NCBI GenBank assembly: GCA_030827475.1
Contig: JAUREJ010000010.1
Location: 2,886-56,078, forward strand
DNA from: Candidatus Poseidonia sp.
GTDB taxonomy: Archaea; Thermoplasmatota; Poseidoniia; Poseidoniales; Poseidoniaceae
DNA length: 53,193 nucleotides
Direction of reading: 5' to 3'
Shown here: positions 16,782 through 25,061 of the stretch, in pieces
How the letters are laid out: every line of letters starts with the position of its first letter
Numbering within the stretch: the stretch's first letter is position 1
Notes under the pieces: generated by a model
Databases searched by the model: none
What the model was told of the DNA's origin: nothing
What the model saw: only the letters and a program-made list of their open reading frames with translations
Translations under genes and position numbers: made by a program

Positions 16782-18491
16782 TCAACGCGTACGAGGCGTT
16801 TCAATTCGGGTCTTGCGGTTGTCAATTCGCAGTTGCAAAATGCCCCCTCGCCATCCCAGCTCGACCCCCGTCATCGCAACGGCATCCCCGGGCTGGAGGG
16901 CAAGCAAGCGTTGTGAAATGCTCTGCCCAAACGCTACGACCTCTGCGAGGTGGGTGCCGTCCCAAAGAATCAACGAAAGCATGGACCATGGCTTTCCATC
17001 AAGACGAACACCTGAACGCTGTCCGATCGAAAGCACGCGCCCTGCGACGTTGGCCCGTGTTCTCAACAGACCCAAACGGGTGTATTGATCCCTGTCATCC
17101 GAGGATTCGGGTTGCAAGAAAGCAGCGGTGCGGTCATCGAGATAGAGACGTGCTTGGTCCCGCCAAACCCCGGGAAGAGCGTCTTTGAGTACCACGTCCT
17201 GCTCCACAAATTCATGAAGGTGTTGAAAGGCACCGGGTTCGCTTTCCTCGACGGTAATGTGTTGATCGCCGACGACCAGGACCGCCCCCAAAACAGGTTC
17301 ACCAAAGTGGTTCGGCATAGGACCCCACGCACCGGTGAGACGACCACGAACCGTCACGCGGCCTTGAACCGAATCGAGTTTTTCGTAAGGTGGAGAAAGA
17401 CTTACTTGAGGTGCAGAGCCTAACCATTTCGAAAATTCAGGCCCTGACCAAGCCCCGGTTTCGTCTTGGGACACCGAGCACCATCCACAACCTGCTTGCT
17501 CACCGTTGCAAGCATCGCCACCTGCGCCAGGGAAGACCAGGACACCCTCTGCTGCGGTTTGCATCGCTTCATGCGTGGCCCGATACGATGTCGAAAGGCC
17601 AGCCATTTCAGCTGCTGTCGGCGGGGAGTAGGCCACCCTTTCGGGGTCTGCAAGGTACCACCCTTCCATCCCATCAACCGTCTCTTTCCCGTGAGTTTCG
17701 TGCCAGAGCCACGCGTAAAATCGCAATTGATGTTCCAGAGACGATGCAAACAACGACGAGGACCGCCCGGATTTGATATCAACAATTCGGGTACGTCCGT
17801 CCCAGCGCAAAACGAGGTCAAGTTCACCCGATGCCCAGCCATCAGGATGGTACAACCTCTGAGGTTGGTGGACCCTCGGGTCCTTGAACCAAGGCCGAGC
17901 ACATTCCCACGCTTCGTTCCAACGGCACGGTTCGGTTTCGGACTGCCATGAAGCGGATTCGGCGAACGACCAACGTCGCAACGAGGCATCGGCGACCTTT
18001 TCCGGAAGCGGGAACACCGGTTCGTTCCCCCATGCAGGCGAGGGCACTGTGAAGGGGGATTTCCCTTTGCGCTGGGTCTCAAGATAGGGGCCTCCGTTGT
18101 TGTCAAAACAGGCCTCAACCTCCTCAAGAAAAAGCGCAAGACCTCCGTTGATCCGGTCTTTGATCAAGGCCACCGTGATGTCGTCCCACGCCGTGCCTTC
18201 CGCTTTCCACAACGATGCCTCCCACGCATCACGACCGCTTTTCCAAGCCTTTTCTGCGAGATCATCGACCAAGGGTTGTGCCCATTGGCGTAAGCCCTCG
18301 AGCCCGTCGATCTCGGAAGGAGGATGATGCATCATCAATGCGCATACCGCATCTTCGAGAACCACACCAAGGATTTGCGAAGGACGTTTTGGACCGGAGA
18401 GACCTGCTTGATACGCGAGGAGCCATTGGCGGGGGCATCGCAAGTAGGTGGTTAGGGAGCTCGCCGAAAGGCGACCACGAGAGCGACCCAT
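16782..18491 (-). CDS. PD-(D/E)XK nuclease-like protein, paralogue of the downstream gene
   Basis: 569 residues from the ATG at 18491, chosen because GGAGG sits 5 nt upstream. Same order of parts as the next gene: RLSASSLTTYLRCPRQWLLAY (C19), GELDLVLRWDG (E223, D225), RIVDIKSG (D238, K240), an EHQLRFYAWLWHETHGKE helix, then C328, C335 and C338 (C-x6-C-x2-C, a different spacing from the partner). The C-terminal ~200 residues are beta-rich with RVTVRGRLTGAWG and GDAVAMTGVELGWRGG, likely OB folds. The matching WNEAWECARPWF and WSEAWEVARPWF segments show the two genes arose by duplication. It probably forms a heteromer with its neighbour; that is inference. Confidence 0.8.
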   Translation of the reverse strand: MGRSRGRLSASSLTTYLRCPRQWLLAYQAGLSGPKRPSQILGVVLEDAVCALMMHHPPSEIDGLEGLRQWAQPLVDDLAEKAWKSGRDAWEASLWKAEGTAWDDITVALIKDRINGGLALFLEEVEACFDNNGGPYLETQRKGKSPFTVPSPAWGNEPVFPLPEKVADASLRRWSFAESASWQSETEPCRWNEAWECARPWFKDPRVHQPQRLYHPDGWASGELDLVLRWDGRTRIVDIKSGRSSSLFASSLEHQLRFYAWLWHETHGKETVDGMEGWYLADPERVAYSPPTAAEMAGLSTSYRATHEAMQTAAEGVLVFPGAGGDACNGEQAGCGWCSVSQDETGAWSGPEFSKWLGSAPQVSLSPPYEKLDSVQGRVTVRGRLTGAWGPMPNHFGEPVLGAVLVVGDQHITVEESEPGAFQHLHEFVEQDVVLKDALPGVWRDQARLYLDDRTAAFLQPESSDDRDQYTRLGLLRTRANVAGRVLSIGQRSGVRLDGKPWSMLSLILWDGTHLAEVVAFGQSISQRLLALQPGDAVAMTGVELGWRGGILQLRIDNRKTRIETPRTR

Positions 18492-18557
18492 GGGTCCTCC
18501 TCTCGGTGGAAGCCCTACGGGCACCGAATCACCTCGAGGAAATCCTCGGACCTGGTT

Positions 18558-20336
18558 TCAAGCGTCGTAGGAATAATAGTCACCACTGTTTCGTTGTTCA
18601 CGGTCCTTCCGGCTCTCGTTTTTATTGATTCTCGGCCGCCTTGAATCGTGATCTCTCCGGAACGTGACGTTCACACCGGAAAGGAAGCGGTTCATCCCCG
18701 TCCTCAAATTGAACGGGCCGGTTGCTTTGCCTTTCACGCCGCCCTCGCCCTCAAAAACGAGGAGTGAATCCGATACGATGTCGATGAAATACACGTCATG
18801 GTCAATAACGAAGGCCGATTTTTCGTTGGCTTCCATCGTCCGCCGAATCGCCTTGGCCGCTTCCATCCGAGCGTTGGCATCCAGGTGGGCAGAGGGTTCG
18901 TCAAGCAGGTAAAGGTCGGCGTCGCGCCCGAGGCAGAGGGCAATTGAGACGGCTTGACGCTCACCTCCGGACAATTTTTTGACGCGTTTGGGCAACAATT
19001 GATCCACGCCAAGGGCCCTGATCACGTTCACGTTGAACTCACCGCTTCGCCAACGTGGTCCGAGCTCGCTGTCAAGCCACAACTGGACCGAGCCGTCGAT
19101 ATCAACATCGATGTGTTGAGGTTTGTACGAGATGGTGGCGCCGGCGGTGACCCACCCCTCGTCGTATTCGTGTTCGCCTGCGAGAATTTTGATCATGGTG
19201 GACTTTCCCGTCCCGTTCGCACCGACCACACCGACAACTTCGGACCGATGAACAGCGCCCTCGCCAGCGGTGAGTTGGAAGTCCCCTAATTTCTTTGTAA
19301 GTTCGCCCCAACTCACGACCGTTGAGCCCAATTCAGCAACACGATCTTGATGGCGCTGGAATTTGATGGGTTTGTCTCGGATGCGAACGTTTTCTTCAGG
19401 CAGGAATCCGTCGAGATAACTGTTGATGGCTTGACGAGTGGAGCGAGCAGGTGTGAAGATACCGAAGGCGCCTTTCTTTCCATAAACGATGTGCACGAGG
19501 TCGGCGAGCACGTCAAGCACCGCCAAATCGTGTTCGATAACGATGACCCGTTTCGTCTCAGCAAGATTCTGGATGATTCGGACGATACGCATACGCTCAT
19601 GGATGTCTAGGTAGGAGGAGGGTTCGTCGAAAAAGTACACGTCCGCGTCGCGAAGAATGGTTGCACATATCGCCATGCGCTGCAATTCACCTCCCGACAG
19701 TTGGTGCACCTCTCGGTCCAAGAGATGGTCGATCCCGAGGGCTACCGTCAGTTCGTCAAACAAGTTGCGTTCGTCGACGCGCTCGAGCAGTTGACGAACC
19801 GTCCCCTTGACCCGCTTGGGCAACCTGTCAACGTTTTGCGGCTTGACGGCGACACTGATTTCGCCTTCTTGAACGGCGATAAAGAAGTCACGAAGTTCCC
19901 CTTTGGGGACGGAGTCAATGATGTCCTCCCAAACGGGCTCCTGATTGAGCCAATCCCCGAGATTGGGGATGAGACGACCCGAGAGGGCGCTGATGGCGGT
20001 TGATTTTCCCATGCCGTTTGGACCCAGGATTCCCACAACGCTTTCTTTGGACGGCGTAGGAAGCCGGAACAATCGGAAGCCGTTCATTGAATAGCGGTGA
20101 ACCATGTCGGTTTCCAACTCACTGGGCAGATTCTCGATGATCAACGCATCGTGAGGACACTTGTTGATGCAAATACCGCACCCAATGCACAGGCTCTCCG
20201 AAATGTGTGGCTTGCCCGTGTGTTCGTCCATGATGATGCATTCTTGCCCGTTTCGAACGGGGGGGCAAAAATCGTGACATTCGTCGTTGCACTTCTTCGG
20301 TTGACAATTGTCTTCCTTCAGAACCGCAACACGCAC
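18558..20336 (-). CDS. abce1: ABCE1/RNase L inhibitor-type ribosome recycling ATPase
   Basis: 592 residues. The N-terminus has the two [4Fe-4S] sites: a first cysteine set in KEDNCQPKKCNDECHDFCPP and a ferredoxin CIGCGICINKCP. Two ABC domains follow, with Walker A GPNGMGKST and GANGTGKST, signature motifs LSGGELQR and LSGGERQA, and Walker B YFFDEPSSYLD and YLLDEPSAHLD. It splits post-termination ribosomes into subunits. The GTG start at 20336 is the only reasonable start after an in-frame stop, with GGTGA nearby. It follows L10e on the same strand with a 92-nt gap. Confidence 0.96.
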   Translation of the reverse strand: MRVAVLKEDNCQPKKCNDECHDFCPPVRNGQECIIMDEHTGKPHISESLCIGCGICINKCPHDALIIENLPSELETDMVHRYSMNGFRLFRLPTPSKESVVGILGPNGMGKSTAISALSGRLIPNLGDWLNQEPVWEDIIDSVPKGELRDFFIAVQEGEISVAVKPQNVDRLPKRVKGTVRQLLERVDERNLFDELTVALGIDHLLDREVHQLSGGELQRMAICATILRDADVYFFDEPSSYLDIHERMRIVRIIQNLAETKRVIVIEHDLAVLDVLADLVHIVYGKKGAFGIFTPARSTRQAINSYLDGFLPEENVRIRDKPIKFQRHQDRVAELGSTVVSWGELTKKLGDFQLTAGEGAVHRSEVVGVVGANGTGKSTMIKILAGEHEYDEGWVTAGATISYKPQHIDVDIDGSVQLWLDSELGPRWRSGEFNVNVIRALGVDQLLPKRVKKLSGGERQAVSIALCLGRDADLYLLDEPSAHLDANARMEAAKAIRRTMEANEKSAFVIDHDVYFIDIVSDSLLVFEGEGGVKGKATGPFNLRTGMNRFLSGVNVTFRRDHDSRRPRINKNESRKDREQRNSGDYYSYDA

Positions 20337-20428
20337 GCTATCACCAAACCGTCCTCTCGTCTTTGCTATTTTGTTTCACCTGCAAAACGGCAGGCCAAAC
20401 CCGCCGATACACCGGTTGGATGCTGCTC

Positions 20429-20968
20429 TCAAATGAGTCCCTTGAGGTGCTCATGCCCGCTGATCAGGCGGATGGTGCATGGAGTGGGGAACTTCATGCT
20501 GGCCTTACGAAGCGCATCACGGGCCGTGAGGTAGTGCTGGGGGTGGACTTGAATGGAAAGAACACGCTGCCCTCGCTTGACACGAGCGGCCGTGCCGACA
20601 TTCTTCCCGAAAGCACATCGCATGCCTTGAGAAACACGGTCAGCACCGGCTCCAGTTGCTTGCTTGTTTTCACGCAGCACATGATGAGGGAAGGTGTGGA
20701 CACGAAGGGCGTAGCCTTGAGCCCCGGCCTGCTTACGGATGGTGGAATTGGAAACGACACGAGCAGCTTCCAGGGCTGTGTGACGGATTTGGACATCGTT
20801 GTCCGCACGAAGTTCAATGCGGACAGGGAATTGGCCCGTCTCTGCTGCACGCCGATTTCCGACGTGGAATTGGTGAATACGGTTGTTGGGCACACCGCCG
20901 ATGTACTTTCGACGGGTGTAGGCGGGGCCTTTCAAGCGACGGTACATCACTGCTGGTTTTCGTGCCAT
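20429..20968 (-). CDS. rpl10e: 50S ribosomal protein L10e (uL16)
   Basis: 179 residues beginning MARKPAVMYRRLKGPAYTRRKYIGG, with VPNNRIHQFHVGN, RHTALEAARVVSNSTI, YALRVHTFPHHVLRENK and AGADRVSQGMRCAFGK, all classic for archaeal L10e (uL16), which contacts the peptidyl-transferase centre and tRNA. The start at 20968 has GGAGGGATAT upstream; an in-frame extension to 21013 is rejected. A TATA-like element is at 21005-21016. ABCE1 follows it, a functional pairing on the ribosome. Confidence 0.96.
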   Translation of the reverse strand: MARKPAVMYRRLKGPAYTRRKYIGGVPNNRIHQFHVGNRRAAETGQFPVRIELRADNDVQIRHTALEAARVVSNSTIRKQAGAQGYALRVHTFPHHVLRENKQATGAGADRVSQGMRCAFGKNVGTAARVKRGQRVLSIQVHPQHYLTARDALRKASMKFPTPCTIRLISGHEHLKGLI

Positions 20969-21004
20969 AGATATCCCTCCAAGCAGACCTGCGACCGATG
21001 CTCC

Positions 21005-21016
21005 CTTTATCATATC
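21005..21016 (-). promoter_or_regulatory. TATA-like element for L10e
   Basis: Minus strand GATATGATAAAG, about 42 nt before the L10e ATG (20968). The transcript would then have a leader of roughly 15 nt containing GGAGGG. The 136-nt space to the ATG at 21105 also has to hold the promoter of the divergent propeller-like gene. Confidence 0.5.
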
Positions 21017-21104
21017 TCCGTTGGAGCTTTTCCAAGTACCCCCGAGCCCGCCAAGCCATCGGTTCGGGCAAAGTCTTCATGATGGCTTGCCTGCACCGTG
21101 GTTC

Positions 21105-22313
21105 ATGGCTGGAGGGTGGCGGAGGCTCCTCGAAGAGGAATCCGAGCATCAATGGCTCTCCATTGCTGCTTTTCTGGTCTTTGTCATCACCGGTGCTTTC
21201 GCCATCGGAGCCACCGAACATTTCGTCGGAGCGGAACTTTCCAACAGTGACGCTGCCCATGCGGGCGGGTTGGTGGTGGACGTTGCTTACCATGATGACG
21301 GTGCGTACACCGCTCTGGTCTACACCCCCGAAGCAGGATACCACCTGTTCACGGAAGACCCGGCCACCAACACCCTGTTGTCCATTTATAGTCCGGAAAC
21401 CGATGACTATGGTGCAGATGTACGCTTTTTGAAAACCATGCCCGATGGCGAGATCCTCTTTTCGGTTCAAAACAACCAGGTCCTTGGTTTGACGGATGGC
21501 ATGATGGTGACGTACGAATATCCAACGAATAACGGGGTGTTCGGTGTGCTCGACGTTGCAGAACAACAGGCCGAGACTGGGGTGCAGCGCCTCTTGCTCA
21601 CCCAGGAAGGGGTCAACACATCGTTTCGAGGCATTGCCGGCATGAACCCAACCCACGCCATGTCAACCTCCTTGGGAGTGCAGTGGCACACGGTTGAAGC
21701 CCATAGTCAAGGGCTCTGGATCGCTCTTGGTAGCCACCACAGCACATCAGGCGCAGACGGCTCAAGCCCTGCAACCCCGCAAGCGCGTCCGGTTCTCGGA
21801 TGGATTGCTTGGGACGGCTCGGATGCGACGCCGGTGATTCAGAAAGTGCACACCTACGACGGCGGGGTGTTCCACAGCATCGCCTCTACCGCCAACGGCC
21901 AACTCGTCATCGGGGGAACCACACAGAGTCTACTGGTGTACGATGCAGACCGTGTGGAAATCTTCGAAGTCCCAACGGTGCAGGTTATTGGCGATAGCGA
22001 GGGAACCGTTTGGTTCCTCGGGGCCTTGGGCAGCACCACCATCCACAGTCTTGATGACACCGGGCTTTCAACACATGTGCTCGGGCGACCCGTACCCGTT
22101 GACCTCAGCTCCGCAGGCAAATCGGGTGATTTCGTTCATGTCCACGGCGTGAATGCAAACGGAGACCCTGTCCACTGGAGCATTGACATCAAGGCCAACG
22201 GCTCTATAGAAAGTGGTCGAGGATTCCTCAACCTGTTGTACTTGCTCGTCGGCGGTGTGATCTTGGCCTCCATGCTTCGTTACGCCTTGGTGGAACTCCG
22301 GCGACCTGCATAA
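21105..22313 (+). CDS. Membrane-anchored propeller-like protein
   Basis: 402 residues from the ATG at 21105 (MAGGWRRLLEEES). A hydrophobic segment at about 19-38 (WLSIAAFLVFVITGAFAIGA) acts as signal anchor, a beta-repeat body follows ('VVDVAYHDDGAYTALVYTP', 'QVIGDSEGTVWFLGALGST'), and a second hydrophobic helix (LLYLLVGGVILASMLRYALV) ends near the C-terminus. Thus the body is probably outside the cell, held by one or two helices. It shares this plan, though not obvious identity, with 817-1995. A TTG at 21021 would lengthen it by 28 residues but has no support. mutS follows after 96 nt. Function unknown. Confidence 0.7.
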   Translation: MAGGWRRLLEEESEHQWLSIAAFLVFVITGAFAIGATEHFVGAELSNSDAAHAGGLVVDVAYHDDGAYTALVYTPEAGYHLFTEDPATNTLLSIYSPETDDYGADVRFLKTMPDGEILFSVQNNQVLGLTDGMMVTYEYPTNNGVFGVLDVAEQQAETGVQRLLLTQEGVNTSFRGIAGMNPTHAMSTSLGVQWHTVEAHSQGLWIALGSHHSTSGADGSSPATPQARPVLGWIAWDGSDATPVIQKVHTYDGGVFHSIASTANGQLVIGGTTQSLLVYDADRVEIFEVPTVQVIGDSEGTVWFLGALGSTTIHSLDDTGLSTHVLGRPVPVDLSSAGKSGDFVHVHGVNANGDPVHWSIDIKANGSIESGRGFLNLLYLLVGGVILASMLRYALVELRRPA

Positions 22314-22409
22314 ATCAAGAGCCTTTATCGCCCAAATCCAGCAATGAGGGCGTAGAGTGCGAGAACCTTCATGTGCCCTCGTCAACTTCCTCAAACTCCA
22401 GCGTAAGCC

Positions 22410-25061
22410 ATGGAGGTGACCGAGATAGCCAAGCGAGGGATGATGGACCAATTCTTTGACATCAAGGAAGAACATCCCGATACGATCCTCTTCTTCCGGA
22501 TGGGGGATTTTTACGAGCTTTTTCATGACGATGCTGAGGTGGCAGCCGAGGTCCTCGGACTCTCCTTGACCTCTCGGGACAAAAACGCCGACCAACCCAT
22601 CCCCATGGCGGGATTCCCATGGCATGGCCTGGAAGAGCACCTCCGCACCATGCTTCGTGCAGGATACAAGGTCACCGTTGCCGAACAGGAAGAAGAACTC
22701 CGCGAGGGTGCAAAACTGCTCGAACGGGTAGTGACGCGGGTTTACACGCCGGGCAGCTTGTTCGAGGAGAGTTTGCTTGACATGGACGAACAATCGCTCC
22801 TCGCTGCCGTATCCCTCGGAAGCGACGCTTTGGGAGTTGCGGTCTTGGATGCTTCAACCGGCAAAGCATGGGCCAGCACGCACCAAGGTCCCGACCGTTT
22901 CGTTCGTTTGGAGGACGACCTCCAGCGCTGGCAGCCCAACGAACTCGTTCTGTCGCCCCAAGATGCAGAAAACGAGGCCATGGGGCGTTTGTTTCTGGTG
23001 CTCGATCGGACGATGATTAGCCAGCACGGGCTTACCCAAAAGAAAGCCAAGGAGCGGCTGAAAACCATGCTAGATGTTGCTGATCTTGGCCATCTTGACT
23101 TGGACAGCGCGCCCCTTGCCCTCTCAGCGACGGGTTTGGCGGCGGACTATCTCTCCACCGTCCACATGCGTGGCGAAATTCCTCTCCAAGATGTTGAAGT
23201 CGTTGAAGAACACGGGCGGCTGCTGCTTGACCAAACCACGTTGCGGAACTTGGAATTGACCTCAACGCTTGCGGGGGAACACGAAGGGAGCCTTCTTTCC
23301 ACCCTGAACCGCTGCCGAACTGCCATGGGCCGACGGGTGCTCAAAACATGGTTGCTGAACCCGCTTGCAGAGGCTCAAGCCATTGAAACGCGCCATACGG
23401 CCGTTGGCAACCTTGCGAAATCAGCACGGAGACTGGACGGCTTGCGCACCTCGTTGAAGGGAATACGGGACATGGAACGGCTCGCCACGCAACTCGCTTA
23501 CCAACGAAGCAACGCACGCGACCTCGCTGCGACGGCCCACGCTTTGGAGCGCATGCCGGCTTTGGTTTCGTGGTGCACAGAGAGCAACGACCCCTTGCTT
23601 CAACATCTCAGTTCTGAACTTGAAGCCTTGTCCGAAATGGCGACCATGATCTCAGCGACGTTGAACGAAACACCGCCGCTTGGTCTGCGCGACGGAGGAC
23701 TGCTGAAAAACGGGGTTGATGAGGAAGTTGACCGGTTGCGAGAAGTCACCAACGAAGGAAAAGCATGGTTTACGAATCTCGAGATCCGCCTACGGGATGA
23801 ACTCGGCATCTCTTCACTCAAAGTGAAGCACAATCGGCAGGTGGGTTGGTTCATCGAAGTCACACAGGCCAACGCCGATAAAGTACCCGAGTCGTGGACG
23901 CGTAAGCAACAACTCACAAACGGCTCGCGCTACACCACACCTGAACTCATCGAGCGAGACGATCTCTTGCTTTCAGCGGATTCAAAATTAAAGGAGCTCG
24001 AGTACCGTCGTTTCTTGGAACTGCGTGCTTATTGCGGGCAACACGCCGGGACCTTGACGGAAATCGCACGGCGCGTCGCCACCATCGACGTCCTGCAGTG
24101 CTTCGCTTCGGTTTCAAGAGAACGCCAATGGGTCAAACCGACCATCACCGAAAAACCCGTGCTCAAACTGGACGGAGCACGCCACGCGGTTCTTGAAACA
24201 CAACAGGGTTACGTGCCCAACGACGTGAATCTCAACAACAAGCGATCCTTCCACCTCATCACCGGACCCAACATGGGCGGCAAGTCGACCCATCTTCGCA
24301 CCGTCGCCCTCATCACCGTTCTCGCCCAGACAGGGTGTTTTGTCCCAGCAAACGCAGCCACGGTGGGCCTTGTGGACCGTATCTTCACCCGGGTGGGTGC
24401 AAGCGATGACCTCAAACGAGGAAGGTCGACCTTCATGATGGAGATGATCGAGGTCGCCCACATCCTCAAGCGCGCCACTTCGCAATCCCTCATCCTCTTG
24501 GATGAAATCGGCCGAGGAACTTCCACCTTCGATGGGCTTTCCATCGCTTGGTCGGTCACGGAAGACATCTGCAATCGTCTCGGCTCGAGAACACTCTTCG
24601 CAACGCATTACCACCAGCTTATCGGCCTGGAGGGAGAGGTCAAAGGCCTCTGCAACGTCCACGTCCAAGTGGCTCACATCGACGGCCAACTCAAATTTCT
24701 GCACACCGTGGCCGACGGCCCTTGCGACGATTCGTACGGTGTCCAAGTGGCTGCACTCGCAGGACTTCCGCGCAGCGTGGTGGAACGGGCAACCGACCTT
24801 CTGGCGTTTCTCGAACACCAGGCCGGAGGTGCAAAAGCCGGAGAACAGGGGACGCCAAAATCAAGAGACGCTGGTCAAGCCAGTTTGATGGGGTATTTCG
24901 CAGCTGCAGCCATGACGACGTCCCCCGTTCCCGAAACAATCCATCATCCAAACCAGCCGCTCGTTGACGCCCTCCAAGCGACAAACGTGGACGACCTTTC
25001 ACCGAGGGAAGCGCTGGACGTTCTCTACCGCCTGAAATCAATGCTGGAGGACGATGGATGA
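22410..25061 (+). CDS. mutS: DNA mismatch recognition protein MutS
   Basis: 883 residues of the bacterial-type MutS1 family. The mismatch-reading Phe-x-Glu is intact in MGDFYELF (F34, E36), the connector and lever regions follow, and the ATPase has Walker A GPNMGGKST (from about G619), DDLKRGRSTFMMEM, Walker B LILLDEIGRGTSTFDGL and ATHYHQL. The C-terminus includes GVQVAALAGLPRSVVERA, and a short helical tail (SPREALDVLYRLKSML) that resembles the dimer/tetramer tail. MutS finds mismatches and recruits MutL, whose gene overlaps its stop by 4 nt (ATGA). Its presence with an intact MutL in an archaeon points to acquisition from bacteria. Confidence 0.96.
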   Translation: MEVTEIAKRGMMDQFFDIKEEHPDTILFFRMGDFYELFHDDAEVAAEVLGLSLTSRDKNADQPIPMAGFPWHGLEEHLRTMLRAGYKVTVAEQEEELREGAKLLERVVTRVYTPGSLFEESLLDMDEQSLLAAVSLGSDALGVAVLDASTGKAWASTHQGPDRFVRLEDDLQRWQPNELVLSPQDAENEAMGRLFLVLDRTMISQHGLTQKKAKERLKTMLDVADLGHLDLDSAPLALSATGLAADYLSTVHMRGEIPLQDVEVVEEHGRLLLDQTTLRNLELTSTLAGEHEGSLLSTLNRCRTAMGRRVLKTWLLNPLAEAQAIETRHTAVGNLAKSARRLDGLRTSLKGIRDMERLATQLAYQRSNARDLAATAHALERMPALVSWCTESNDPLLQHLSSELEALSEMATMISATLNETPPLGLRDGGLLKNGVDEEVDRLREVTNEGKAWFTNLEIRLRDELGISSLKVKHNRQVGWFIEVTQANADKVPESWTRKQQLTNGSRYTTPELIERDDLLLSADSKLKELEYRRFLELRAYCGQHAGTLTEIARRVATIDVLQCFASVSRERQWVKPTITEKPVLKLDGARHAVLETQQGYVPNDVNLNNKRSFHLITGPNMGGKSTHLRTVALITVLAQTGCFVPANAATVGLVDRIFTRVGASDDLKRGRSTFMMEMIEVAHILKRATSQSLILLDEIGRGTSTFDGLSIAWSVTEDICNRLGSRTLFATHYHQLIGLEGEVKGLCNVHVQVAHIDGQLKFLHTVADGPCDDSYGVQVAALAGLPRSVVERATDLLAFLEHQAGGAKAGEQGTPKSRDAGQASLMGYFAAAAMTTSPVPETIHHPNQPLVDALQATNVDDLSPREALDVLYRLKSMLEDDG

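Noticed and set aside
20363-21082. A 239-codon frame opposite L10e
   Set aside because: It is antisense to a very clear ribosomal protein and its own sequence shows no domain.
21021-21104. TTG start for the membrane propeller gene
   Set aside because: Added residues are Pro/Ser-rich with no signal, and the region is needed for the divergent L10e promoter.
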